From positions 15,001 through 77,000 of the forward strand of contig NC_092575.1 in NCBI RefSeq assembly GCF_037975245.1: a stretch of 62,000 nucleotides of DNA, written 5' to 3'. Below the pieces are notes generated by a model. The model searched no databases, was not told the DNA's origin, and saw only the letters and a program-made list of their open reading frames with translations. The translations under genes were made by a program, and so were the position numbers. Positions 13,841-26,576 of this stretch are shown here, piece by piece. The stretch is from Apostichopus japonicus (Eukaryota; Echinodermata; Holothuroidea; Aspidochirotida; Stichopodidae). How positions within the stretch are numbered: position 1 is the stretch's first letter; each line of letters starts with the position of its first letter.

Positions 13841-14744
13841 CACTGAGTACGAGTGTGAAGTTCACAGACCTGTTGAATTTCATTAACAAAGAGTACTTGT
13901 TTAGAGAATATGTGGAATGTCAATGGTTGCTTCGTCGGGAACGGATCGTATCTAAAGACCAAAGTGATTTAATTGTAATGTACATAACGGTCGGGTCTAT
14001 ATAGTTACATTATTTAATCCGCACTTCTGTGCGGTATTTGATTTGCCTTTTTTTTTCAGTTCAAATTTTCGTTCTTTTTTTTCCCCGGTAGTTTCAGGCT
14101 CTCCATTGCTTGCATTCTTTCCTCAGAATTGTATTGATTGAATTTTTCTGTCGGCGACCAGGAGCCTAGCTAAGACACCTTAATGAATTTTGCCCGCGGT
14201 TGCTTTTAATTAAAGCCCTTTGTCTTCGATACAAAGTATTGACACATATTCTTCTGGTAGTTTGTTGTAACGAGGCAAAGTACTCTATTCAATAGTATGG
14301 CTTGAATATTCATAACATTGTATATCTGAAAAGTTTACGAGATAAAGAAGAAACGAAATAGAGCTTCAAAAGAACATTGCAAGCGACCATCGACGGGCGA
14401 AAATAAGAGCGCAGGGTGTGTTTAGGAGTTCCTCATCAAAAGGTAATTCAACATTACTTGTTATACATTAGTTTTCACCATATAATACAAAAGGTACTTC
14501 AACATTTCTTGTTATACATTAGTTTTCACTTATAATAATATAATTTCCAAGCTAAAGTTGCAAATGATAGTGCTAGAATATATAAGCTCACTGTGACACA
14601 CAAACAGTGATAGTTGGGAAATAAAGGATTTGACTTTATATATTTAAATAAAACTTCAGTACCGTGTGGACAAACACAGCGTAGGTCAATGTAAGATGAA
14701 TACTCATAGGCGTTACATAACGTGGTCGGTTCGCCAATAACCAA
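13841..14744. other. Unique DNA with a short 50-bp duplication
   Basis: Mostly non-repetitive. A segment starting CAAAAGGTAATTCAACAT is duplicated at about 14439-14488 and 14489-14540. No gene recognised. Confidence 0.5.
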
Positions 14745-16250
14745 CTGTAATATGAATACTTATTGGCAAGGCATAACGTGGTATCTGCGCACTACAATCA
14801 GCGTAGTTTGTTGAAATAGTTGACTGTGTGGTGCATACTTACTGGCAAGGCATAACGTTGTATCTGAGCGCCACATTCAGCGTAGTTTGGTGAAATAGTT
14901 AACTGTTTGGTGAATACTTATTGACAAGGCATAACGTGGTATCTGAGCGCCACATTCAGCGTAGTTTGTTGAAATAGTTGACTGTATGGTATACTTATTG
15001 GCAAGGCATAACGTGGTATCTGCGCGCTACAATCAGCGTAGTTTGTTGAAATAGTTAACTGTTTGGTGAATACTTATTGACAAGGCATAACGTGGTATCT
15101 GAGCGTTACAATCAGCGTAGTTTGTTGAAATAGTTGACTGTATAGTGTATACTTACTGGCAAGGCATAACGTGGTATCTGCGCGCTACAATCAGCGTAGT
15201 TTGTTGAAATAGTTGACTGTTTGGTGAATACTTATTGACAAGGCATAACGTGGTATCTGCGCGCTACAATCAGCGTAGTTTGTTGAAATAGTTAACTGTT
15301 TGGTGAATACTTATTGACAAGGCATAACGTGGTAACTGCGCGCCACAATCAGCGTAGTTTGGTGAAATAGTTGACTGTTTGGTGAATACTTATTGACAAG
15401 GCATAACGTGGTAACTGCGCGCCACAATTAGCGTAGTTTGTTGAAATAGTGAACTGTTTGGTGAATACTTATTGACAAGGCATAACGTGGTATCTGCGCG
15501 CTACAATCAGCGTAGTTTGTTGAAATAGTGAACTGTTTGGTGAATACTTATTGACAAGGCATAACGTGGTATCTGAGCGCTACAATCAGCGTAGTTTGTG
15601 GAAATAACCAACTGTAAGATGAATACTTATGACAAGGCTTTAACGTGGTATCTGAGCGTTACAATCAGCGTAGTTTGTTGAAATAGTTAACTGTTTGGTG
15701 AATACTTATTGACAAGGCATAACGTGGTATCTGAGCGCTACAATCAGCGTAGTTTGTTGAAATAGTTAACTGTTTGGTGTATACTTATTGACAAGGCATA
15801 ACGTGGTATCTGCGCGCTACAATCAGCGTAGTTTGTGGAAATAGTTCACTGTTTGGTGTATACTTATTGACAAGGCATAACGTGGTATCTGTGCGCTACA
15901 ATCAGCGTAGTTTGTTGAAATAGTTAACTGTATGGTGTATACTTATTGGCAAGGCATAACGTGGTATCTGAGCGCCATAATCAGCGTAGTTTGTTGAAAT
16001 AACCACCTGTAAGATGAACAAGGTAAACGTGGTACCTGCGCGCTACAATCAGCGTATTTTGTTGAAATAGTTAACTGTATGGTGTAGACTTACTGGCAAG
16101 GCATAACGTGGTAGCTGCTCGTTACAATCAGCGTAGTTTGTTGAAATAGTTGACTGTATGGTATATACTTACTGGCAAGGCATAACGTTGTATATGAGCG
16201 CCACAATTAGCGTAGTTTGTTGAAATAACCAACTGTAAGATGAATAGTCA
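14745..16250. repeat. About 79-bp tandem repeat, about 19 copies
   Basis: Units contain AAGGCATAACGTGGTATCTG and CAGCGTAGTTTGTTGAAATA. Successive starts near 15071 and 15150 give a 79-bp period. Sequence variants (GCGCGCTAC, GAGCGCCAC, GAGCGTTAC) are intermixed. Confidence 0.93.
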
Positions 16251-16569
16251 GCCACCAGATTATTGTTTCAAATTTTGTAACCAAGCTAGACAGGTTTCTT
16301 CACTGACGCTTCATAAGTGCAACAACGTTAGTTTTAGTAGACCAGAGTTATTCACATTTGAAAACTTATTTATGAAACATTTTGGATTCCCAGGGCACAA
16401 GCTGGCGGAGTGAACAAGAAACTAAACTCTTTTATTTACGCAAATTGTTGCATTGGGAATAACTATTCCTTAGACATGTTAGAAAAGAGTAATGGCTCTC
16501 TTATAAGTAAGTTTTCCGCTTTTCACACAATAAAATTATCCCGTAGCCAGAGTTCTTGTTTCTATGAAG

Positions 16570-16966
16570 AAATTCTCAGCGTATCTATCGTCTTATTCAC
16601 AGCGTATCTATCGTCTTATTCTCAGCGTATCTATCGTCTTATTCTCAGCGTATCTATCGACTTAGTCTCAGCGTATCTATCGTCTTATTCTCAGCGTATC
16701 TATCGTCTTATTCTCAGCGTATCTATCGTCTTATTCTCAGCGTATCTATCGTCTTATTCTCAGCGTATCTATCGTCTTATTCTCAGCGTATCTATCGTCT
16801 TATTCACAGCGTATCTATATTCTCAGCGTATCTATCGTCTTATTCTCAGCGTATCTATCGTCTTATTCTCAGCGTATCTATCGTCTTATTCTCAGCGTAT
16901 CTATCGTCTTATTCTCAGCGTATCTATTGTCTTATTCTCAGCGTATCTATCGTCTTATTCTCTGAG
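16570..16966. repeat. 23-bp tandem repeat, about 17 copies
   Basis: Unit TTATTCTCAGCGTATCTATC plus GTC. The period is not a multiple of three, so the 186-codon plus frame cycles through three reading frames of the same unit. One copy near 16815 is shortened. Confidence 0.95.
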
Positions 16967-17073
16967 GTAAAGGGAAACATCAATCGCTGGTAACGCTCCC
17001 GGCGTGATCAGATCTCTAGTAACACTCCGTTTTGTGTGAATCACCCGTGATTTCAGATCGCGAGGGAACATAG

Positions 17074-17596
17074 TGTGCTTTAACACTAGATGCGGATCAG
17101 ATCTCGACGTCAGGATCTGATCCCGACGTCGACATCACGGCTGTAGTGTAATCGCAGTTCGCATCCGGATCTGATCCTACTATTTTGTTGCTGAGACCAG
17201 GATCTGATCAGGACGTCGAGATCAATTTTGCAATGTAAACTCTCCCGTATCAACAGTGACCCGAAATATCCGTTGACCGCATTACGTCACGTGCATGCTC
17301 GCGTGAAATTCCAGTCTTGTATCATGCATGTGCTAATTCTTACGTAGTGTGAGTGCGTGTGGGCCGTTCATAGCGTAGTATTGTCACCCTAGGCTATGCA
17401 TCCATGACAACGAAAGTTTGGGAGTATACGTACTACGCGATCCGCGGCTGCGCATGACACATTTCCGATGCGATTTTTTAACAACATCCGGTGAAAAGCG
17501 GGGTAGGATCAGAGTACGACTCAAGCGTCCGGATCAATGCATAAGTTTACCCAATGGAGAGATGATCGTCTGATCCGGATCTAGTGTAAAGCACCC
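17074..17596. mobile_element. TIR element, about 520 bp (MITE-like)
   Basis: The left end near 17074 (GTGCTTTAACACTAGATGCGG, quoted to its first bases) is the reverse complement, with few differences, of the right end near 17570-17595, which reads GATCCGGATCTAGTGTAAAG then CACC. CATA lies next to both ends and may be a short target duplication. The inside is rich in GATC and GACGTC palindromes (17095-17230). No transposase; superfamily not assigned. Confidence 0.5.
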
Positions 17597-18024
17597 ATAA
17601 TAGATATTCCTTGCGTTCAGGTGTAAATTCGTCCGGATCAATGCATAAGTTTACCCCATGGAGAGATGATCGTCTGATCCGGATCTAGTGTAAAGCACCC
17701 ATAATAGATATTCCTTGCGTTCAGGTGTAAATTCGTCCGGATCAATGCATAAGTTTACCCCATGGAGAGATGATCGTCTGATCCGGATCTAGTGTAAAGC
17801 ACCCATAATAGATATTCCTTGCGTTCAGGTGTAAATTCGTCCGGATCAATGCATAAGTTTACCCCATGGAGAGATGATCGTCTGATAGCATCAGGGTATC
17901 TGATTCGGATCTAGTGTAAAGCACCCATAATAGATATTCCTTGCGTTCAGGTGTAAATTCGTCCGGATCAATGCATAAGTTTACCCCATGGAGAGATGAT
18001 CGTATGATCCGGATCTAGTGTAAA
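17527..18024. repeat. 104-bp tandem repeat, five copies
   Basis: Units start GTCCGGATCAATGCATAAG at 17527, 17631, 17735, 17839 and 17961. The first three steps are exactly 104 bp; the fourth is 122 because of an 18-bp insertion near 17887. Each unit carries the right end of the neighbouring TIR element plus the same 3' flank. Confidence 0.93.
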
Positions 18025-18259
18025 GCACACATATATGATATTCCTTGCGTTTTTTATGACCAGCCCGTTATCCAATATGAACCTATCAGTGTGTGTCACA
18101 ACGAGCAATTCCCTAAATAATCGCAGGTTAACTGTAAACTTACCACGCAAATGTTAGTTTGATGAAGGATTTACCATTGATAAAGTACTTAAATCATATA
18201 ATCACAAAAATATATTTTACGTTTTAGATGTAAAGTGACAACCCTTTCTTTCTTGACAG

Positions 18260-18358
18260 GTGTTAGCTGTTCACTTTAAATAATGGACCATACTGTCGCT
18301 CCTACAGCTTCAACTCAACACTGTAAAGTGTACGGTTTCGACATGAGGCCTGCAGGGG
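18260..18358 (+). CDS. Candidate first coding exon, possibly of the transporter
   Basis: A pyrimidine-rich tract with TTCTTTCTTGACAG ends at 18259. An ATG at 18283, with A at -3 and G at +4, opens 25 codons (MDHTVAPTASTQHCKVYGFD, then MRPAG), and the frame ends at a strong donor GGGG|GTAAGT at 18359. The exon ends in phase 1. An acceptor CAAG|GT at 30436/30437 would join it in frame to the transporter N-terminus and give 630 residues, the length of human SERT. No other + strand gene lies between. The joining acceptor has a weak pyrimidine tract, so the link is an inference; it could also be a chance exon-like sequence or part of an unrecognised gene. Confidence 0.35.
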
Positions 18359-18359
18359 G

Positions 18360-20125
18360 TAAGTCTCTCTACATTGCGATTAATTGGAAGTCAATTGTTA
18401 ATTAAGACCGATATAAGTCAGCTAGTTTAGCTAACGAATGAATTATTCAAGAATAGCTATTTAACTTGACGTGCCTGGCTAATGTGCAACATTTTTAAGG
18501 GGTTAGTAGATTGTAGTATCACGTGACCAGTCTAGCTAATGTTATGTGGTGGTAGTGACCACTTCCCTAATTTGGGAAATGACCAATCAAGATCTTAATA
18601 CATAAATGGAAGTCATTATCAAATAACATGTTATAGTACATTACAAATCGAGACATGGTGTTGGCGGTGGGGTGCCGTCTATGCATGGGTGATATATTGG
18701 TAATCATTATCAAATAACATTTTGATGCTGAGTTATTAGAAGTTCGTTATAATGGATTTGCATTAATTGGTCTGGATTGAGGATCCAACCTCCCTATAAT
18801 CGCTTTGTACTTAAAGCTGCATTCCAGACATTTACCAAATTTAAAAAGTCAATCGTGAATCTTGATAAACAGATATCTATAGAGAAACATAAATATACCT
18901 TCAGATTTTTTATTGTACCAACATTGTCTGGGTGAGGAAGCGATGTGTTGGTTGGAATCATTCACCAGCAATTATTTGGGTTGATTGAACAGCAAGTTTT
19001 AATCTTATTTGCCATGCATCGAAAAATGAGTAAAAAGTTTACAGATCGAGTTAATGCACTACACTTTTGTGGATGTATGTACGGACCGTTTATGAGAGAG
19101 CGATAATTGTGAGCAAGAAACTTTGCCACATCTTGTAACAATGGTATCATTAAATGCGACAAACTTTTGAATTCCTTTATTGGCCCTGCTGATGTTCAAC
19201 GGTGATAATATAATCACAGGATATTACACTCTTCATAAAACTAGCAGCATTATTAGAAGCGTGTCCATATTGACAATAGAGGGACATTGTTGCAATATAA
19301 TCTTAATTAAGAGCTACGCACACAATATGCAAATAAGGCAGAGTCAACATCCGACTGATACCGCATGCTGTAATGAGGTTATGCTTTAATAAACTCGTCG
19401 TAGAGTCAGTTAATGTCTATCCTTTCATCTGTCAAGACTATTTTTGTAGCAAGCTGCGATGAGTCCTTTTAGAATATTTAGGACACAAGGTAAGATTATA
19501 AAACTCACAAAGGGTTTTATTTTGTATTTTTGTATTTTATCTTTTGCAAAAGGGGTTTAATCTCGTGGATGGGGAATCTCCCCCACCTTTAATAAACGTG
19601 TGGACTGTATATACGTCAGCTGGCGGCGGTATAGCACATCATGAAAGTGCTTGTTTGATTTTAGTGTTAATTGAAGGTCTGGTTGGTTCACGGTTACGAA
19701 ATTAATAATTAGCGTCAACTAGAGTATAAGGTTAGAATTAGGGTTACGTATTAATATTCAGCATAAGAAGATAATGAATTGAGTGGAAGTCTATTAAATT
19801 TCAGTTTAAGTCACTTTACATTATGTTCCGCTTAACAGGCATCTTAGAGTACACCGAAAAAAAACTTTTGGTTTACATCGCCTATATCGAGATATCTTTA
19901 GTCATAGTGGGTAAGGGTTAGGGTTAGGGTTATGATTAGGAATGATAAAGATACCGTGTACAAGGAAATACAAGCAATACGTTACATTTGTGAAACACAA
20001 AATGCTCTATGAGGTAGGATTAAGCGATCAATTAATCGCTAATAAGGAGCAACCAATTTGACGTTATCTACATATCTCTTGTAGGCTATGCCATATGCCT
20101 ATACTATTTATGACTATGACATGGG
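18360..20125. other. Unique DNA with a short interstitial telomere motif
   Basis: Non-repetitive AT-rich sequence, no gene recognised. At 19915-19932 there are three perfect GGGTTA units on the plus strand, the opposite orientation to the terminal telomere. Confidence 0.6.
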
Positions 20126-20129
20126 CTGT

Positions 20130-21262
20130 TCAGATTACCCCCAGATGATGTTAGCCACACATCTCTTGAGGGTTGAACAAAATATGTTTGACTATGACAT
20201 GGGTTGATGTTATCCACATATCTCTTGAGGGTTAAACAAAATATGCGTGGCTATGACATTGGCTGATGTTAGCCACAGATTTATTGAGTGGTAAACAAAA
20301 TATGTTTGACTATGACAAGGGTTGAAGTAAGCCACATATCTCTTGAGGCGTAAACAAAATATGTGTGACTATGACATGGGTTGATTTTAGCCACAGATTT
20401 CTTGAGGGTTAAACAAAATATGTTTGACTATGACAAGGGTTGAAGTAAGCCACATATCTCTTGAGGCGTAAACAAAATATGTGTGACTATGACATGGGTT
20501 GAAGTTATCCACGGATCTCTTGAGGGTTAAACAAAATATGCGTGGCTATGACATTGGCTGATGTTAGCCACAGATTTCTTGAGGGTTAAACAAAATATGT
20601 TTGACTATGACATGGATTGATGTTAGCCACATATCTATTGAGGCGTAAACAAAATATGTGTGACTATGACATGGGTTGAAGTTATCCACAGATCTCTTGA
20701 GGGTTAAACAAAATATGCGTGGCTATGACATTGGCTGATGTTAGCCACAGATTTCTTGAGGGTTAAACAAAATATGTTTGACTATGACATGGATTGATGT
20801 TAGCCACATATCTATTGAGGCGTAAACAAAATATGTTTGACTATGACATTGGCTGATGTTAGCCACAGATCTCTTGAGGCGTAAACAAAATATGTGTGAC
20901 TATGACATGGGTTGATTTTAGCCACAGATTTCTTGAGGGTTAAACAAAATATGTTTCACTATGACATGGGTTGAAGTAAGCCACATATCGCTTGAGGGTT
21001 AAGCAAAATATGCGTGACTATGACATTGGCTGATGTTAGCCACAGATTTATTGAGGGTTAAACAAAATATGTTTGACTATGACATGGATTGATGTTAGCC
21101 ACATATCTATTGAGGCGTAAACAAAATATGTGTGACTATGACATGGGTTAAAGTAAGCCACGTATCGCTTGAGGGTTAAACAAAATATGTTTGACTATGA
21201 CATGGATTGAAGTTATCCACATATCTCTTGAGGGTTAAACAAAATATGCGTGACTATGAGTT
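20130..21262. repeat. About 59-bp tandem repeat, about 19 copies
   Basis: Unit contains TTAAACAAAATATGTTTGAC and TATGACATGGGTTGATGTTA. Sub-variants (GCGTGGC, GTGTGAC, TTTGACT) alternate irregularly. Period 59-60 bp. Confidence 0.92.
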
Positions 21263-22185
21263 GACTTTTTCATAGTGTCCAAAACATTAAGCAACCACAA
21301 AATTCTGCTTTAAATAACAGCCAAGCTTATGGAATATTATGAGGTCTGAAATCTAGCGTGGCGATGGCACCATACCCCGATATGCCAGGGGATATATATT
21401 GTTTATTATTAGCACAGTGGTTTTCTTTTCATTTTATGTAAATATAACTTGTCATGATTTAAACATGTATTGTCGATTAAAATACAATGTGGTATTTTAA
21501 CTCAAGTTCTTCATCTTGGAATCTGTATTTTGAGTCCTTATAATGAAGACATGATCGTAAACATATATAACCCTACCTTTTATTCACTGAGGCACTATTT
21601 CTCGTATTTTCAGATTGTACGGTACTTATGCCATTAAGTGTTGAAAGCATTGCTTAAATGAGGCCACCTGACCTTGCAAATGACAATGACCTTGCGGGTC
21701 AAGCGAGGCCATCTGACACTGCGGGTCAAGCAAATAACATTAACCTTGCGGGTCAAGCAATGACATTGACTTTGTGGGTCAAGCAATGATATGGTTATTT
21801 GCATATTGTAGCTGTTTCGACATGTATGTTAAAAACAGAAACAATCTACGCATGCGGACAGGCAGTGTCGAGTTTTCGAAAACTCTTTATAGACAGCTTA
21901 TTTTTTAACTTTCTTAGAGTCTTGTCTCTTATTTATTCTTCCAACGCCCAATCGCCCGAAATGCAACAGAACATGAACTGACAAGTTTGAGACCATTTGA
22001 AATAGGTTACCCGCAATCGATATACAATTGATATACTTCCGAAGGAACAAAGCATCGCAATAATGGACGGCGTAGAAAGTCTGAAAACTGATTACATCTG
22101 AAAAAGTGATAACATGCAAATTGGGTGCAGTATAGGCTAACATGGCAGCACCATGGATAGTTTGTTCATCACAAACATCACAGCC
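21263..22185. other. Unique DNA with a small GCGGGTCAAGC repeat
   Basis: Unique sequence with no recognised gene. At 21660-21790 four short diverged copies of GACCTTGCGGGTCAAGCA occur. A 135-codon minus frame overlaps the edge of the next array and looks like chance. Confidence 0.5.
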
Positions 22186-24387
22186 ACACATGTTAATGAT
22201 CATGGTTCTTGCTTTCCTACTAACGGTAGACATGTTCTCAGTGATACATGTTAATGATGATTGTTGTTGCTTTCCTACTAACGGTAGACATGTTCTCAGA
22301 CACACATGTTTATGATCATGGTTGTTGCTTTTCTACTAACGGTAGACATGTTCTCAGTGATACATGTTAATGATCATGGTTGTTGCTTTTCTTCTAACGT
22401 TAGACATATTCTCAGTGATACATGTTAATGATGATTGTTGTTGCTTTTCTACTAACGGTAGACATGTTCTCAGCCACACATGTTTATGATCATGGTTGTT
22501 GCTTTTCTACTAACGGTAGACATGTTCTCAGTGATACATGTTAATGATCATGGTTGTTGCTTTCCTACTAACGGTAGACATGTTCTCAGTGATACATGTT
22601 AATGATGATTGTTGTTGCTTTCCTACTAACGGTAGACATGTTCTCAGTGATACATGTTAATGATGATTGTTGTTGCTTTTCTACTAACGGTAGACATGTT
22701 CTCAGCCACACATGTTTATGATCATGGTTGTTGCTTTTCTACTAACGGTAGACATGTTCTCAGTGATACATGTTAATGATCATGGTTGTTGCTTTTCTTC
22801 TAACGTTAGACATATTCTCAGTGATACATGTTAATGATGATTGTTGTTGCTTTCCTACTAACGGTAGACATGTTCTCAGCCACACATGTTTATGATCATG
22901 GTTGTTGCTTTTCTACTAACGGTAGACATGTTCTCAGTGATACATGTTAATGATCATGGTTGTTGCTTTTCTTCTAACGGTAGACATGTTCTCAGTGATA
23001 CATGTTAATGATGATTGTTGTTGCTTTCCTACTAACGGTAGACATGTTCTCAGTGATACATGTTAATGATGATTGTTGTTGCTTTTCTACTAACGGTAGA
23101 CATGTTCTCAGCCACACATGTTTATGATCATGGTTGTTGCTTTTCTACTAACGGTAGACATGTTCTCAGTGATACATGTTAATGATCATGGTTGTTGCTT
23201 TTCTTCTAACGTTAGACATATTCTCAGTGATACATGTTAATGATGATTGTTGTTGCTTTCCTACTAACGGTAGACATGTTCTCAGCCACACATGTTTATG
23301 ATCATGGTTGTTGCTTTTCTACTAACGGTAGACATGTTCTCAGTGATATGTTAATGATGATTGTTGTTGCTTTCCTTCTAACGTTAGACATGTTCTCAGT
23401 GATATGTTAATGATGATTGTTTTTGCTTTTCTACTAACGGTAGACATGTTCTCAGCCACACATGTTTATGATCATGGTTGTTGCTTTTCTACTAACGGTA
23501 GACATGTTCTCAGTGATACATGTTAATGATCATGGTTGTTGCTTTTCTTCTAACGGTAGACATGTTCTCAGTGATATGTTAATGATGATTGTTGTTGCTT
23601 TCCTTCTAACGTTAGACATGTTCTCAGTGATATGTTAATGATGATTGTTTTTGCTTTTCTACTAACGGTAGACATGTTCTCAGCCACACATGTTTATGAT
23701 CATGGTTGTTGCTTTTCTACTAACGGTAGACATGTTCTCAGTGATACATGTTAATGATCATAGTTGTTGCTTTTCTTCTAACGTTAGACATATTCTCAGT
23801 GATACATGTTAATGATGATTGTTGTTGCTTTCCTACTAACGGTAGACATGTTCTCAGCCACACATGTTTATGATCATGGTTGTTGCTTTTCTACTAACGG
23901 TAGACATGTTCTCAGTGATACATGTTAATGATCATGGTTGTTGCTTTTCTTCTAACGGTAGACATGTTCTCAGTGATACATGTTAATGATCATGGTTGTT
24001 GCTTTTCTTCTAACGGTAGACATGTTCTCAGTGATACATGTTAATGATGATTGTTGTTGCTTTCCTTCTAACGGTAGACATGTTCTCAGTGATATGTAAA
24101 TGATGATTGTTGTTGCTTTTCTTCTAGCGGTAGACATGTTCTCAACCACACATGTTTATGATCATGGTTGTTGCTTTCCTACTAACGGTAGACATGTTTT
24201 CAGTGATACATGTTAATAATGATGGTGTTGCTCTCCTACTAACGGTTGACATGTTATCAGTGATACATGTTAATGATGATGGTGTTGCTCTCCTACTTAC
24301 GGTTGACATGTTATCAGTGATACATGTTAATGATGATGGTGTTGCTCTCCTACTAACGGTTGACATGTTATCAGTGATATGGAACAT
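22186..24387. repeat. 57/58-bp tandem repeat, about 38 copies
   Basis: Unit contains GTTGTTGCTTTTCTACTAAC and GGTAGACATGTTCTCAGTGA. Most copies are 58 bp; the last four (from about 24210) are 57 bp, which opens frames on both strands there. Variant types (CCACACATGTTTATG or GATACATGTTAATG) recur in blocks of several units, showing multi-unit duplications. Confidence 0.95.
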
Positions 24388-24699
24388 GTAATACAGATGC
24401 CTATACGTTTATCTGAAACAGAGTGGTTTAAGAATTCCCGCACTCACTTCCTTTGTCGGATTGTCCCGAAAATTTGGAAAGTTCATTTCGAAGAGCCATG
24501 CTGACATTTGAAGGACGTACTGTGGTTTTGTCATCACCATTACATTTTATGCGCTACTTCATGTGTAAGCTGTTGAATTTGTGTAATTATCCTTAAAGTA
24601 TGACATAGACTGCGTAGAAATCCGAAGTGTTGTTTCATCGTCATGCAATTATGTGTCTACGACTTTATCTTTAATTGTGAATACGGGCTACTGATAAAT

Positions 24700-26576
24700 G
24701 TTGCGGTACAATTAACTGACTTTGTTGGCTAGGTAGCCTGCTACAATCACAGTATCACAAGACTAGTAAGCTATGCTATTGCCTTAATTAAATTGTCTCA
24801 CAACTAAAGAAACAAATAGTATTTATTCTATTGAATTTGTAATGTTTACACGGTACAGCTGACTATATAGGCTAGGTAGCCTGCTACAGTCACAGTATCA
24901 CAAGACTAGTAAGCTATGCTATTGCCTTAATTAAATTGTCTCACAACTAAAGAAACAAATAGTATTTATTCTATTGAATTTGTAATGTTTACACGGTACA
25001 GCTGACTATATGGGCTAGGTAGCCTGCTACGTCACAGTATCACAAGACTAGTAAGCTATGCTATTGCCTTAATTACATTGTCTCACAACTAAAGAAACAA
25101 ATAGTATTTATTCTATTGAATTTGTAATGTTTACACGGTACAGCTGACTATATAGGCTAGGTAGCCTGCTACAGTCACAGTATCACAAGACTAGTAAGCT
25201 ATGCTATTGCCTTAATTAAATTGTCTCACAACTAAAGAAACAAATAGTATTTATTCTATTGAATTTGTAATGTTTACACGGTACAGCTGACTATATGGGC
25301 TAGGTAGCCTGCTACAGTCACAGTATCACAAGACTAGTAAGCTATGCTATTGCCTTAATTACATTGTCTCACAACTAAAGAAACAAATAGTATTTATTCT
25401 ATTGAATTTGTAATGTTTACACGGTACAGCTGACTATATAGGCTAGGTAGCCTGCTACAGTCACAGTATCAAAAGACTAGTAAGCTATGCTATTGCCTTA
25501 ATTAAATTGTCTCACAACTAAAGAAACAAATAGTATTTATTCTATTGAATTTGTAATGTTTACACGGTACAGCTGACTATATGGGCTAGGTAGCCTGCTA
25601 CAGTCACAGTATCACAAGACTAGTAAGCTATGCTATTGCCTTAATTACATTGTCTCACAACTAAAGAAATAAATAGTTATTATTCTATTTGAATTTGTAA
25701 TGTTTACACAGTACAGCTGACTATATAGGCTAGGTAGCCTGCTACAGTCACAGTATCACAAGACTAGTAAGCTATGCTATTGCCTTAATTACATTGTCTC
25801 ACAACTAAAGAAATAAATAGTTATTATTCTATTTGAATTTGTAATGTTTACACGGTACAGCTGACTATATAGGCTAGGTAGCCTGCTACAGTCACAGTAT
25901 CACAAGACTAGTAAGCTATGCTATTGCCTTAATTACATTGTCTCACAACTAAAGAAATAAATAGTTATTATTCTATTTGAATTTGTAATGTTTACACAGT
26001 ACAGCTGACTATATAGGCTAGGTAGCCTGCTACAGTCACAGTATCACAAGACTAGTAAGCTATGCTATTGCCTTAATTACATTGTCTCACAACTAAAGAA
26101 ATAAATAGTTATTATTCTATTTGAATTTGTAATGTTTACACAGTACAGCTGACTATATAGGCTAGGTAGCCTGCTACAGTCACAGTATCACAAGACTAGT
26201 AAGCTATGCTATTGCCTTAATTACATTGTCTCACAACTAAAGAAATAAATAGTTATTATTCTATTTGAATTTGTAATGTTTACACAGTACAGCTGACTAT
26301 ATAGGCAAGGTAGCCTGCTACAGTCACAGTATCACAAGACTAGTAAGCTATGCTATTGCCTTAATTAAATTGTCTCACAACTAAAGAAACAAATAGTTAT
26401 TATTCTATTTGAATTTGTAATGATTACACAGTACAGCTGACTATATAGGCTAGGTAGCCTGCTACAGTCACAGTATCACAAGACTAGTAAGCTATGCTAT
26501 TGCCTTAATTACATTGTCTCACAACTAAAGAAATAAATAGTTATTATTCTATTTGAATTTGTAATGATTACACAGT
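24700..26576. repeat. 143/144-bp satellite, about 13 copies
   Basis: CAGCTGACTATA recurs at 24856 and 24999 (143 bp) and at 25714 and 25858 (144 bp). Early copies alternate two types (ATAGGCT with TTAATTAAAT, ATGGGCT with TTAATTACAT), making a 286-bp dimer. Later copies share one type with AGTTATTATTCTATTTG. Ends abruptly at about 26576. Confidence 0.95.

Noticed and set aside
12990-13889. 299-codon minus frame and 219-codon plus frame in the same place
   Set aside because: The 60-bp tandem repeat keeps both strands open. Simultaneous frames with the same period are the signature of a repeat artefact.
21898-22305. 135-codon minus frame
   Set aside because: Starts inside the 58-bp array and has no recognisable domain or splice support.
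22186-24387. CRISPR-like array
   Set aside because: Unit-to-unit tandem repeats without unique spacers, in a eukaryotic chromosome with telomere and introns.
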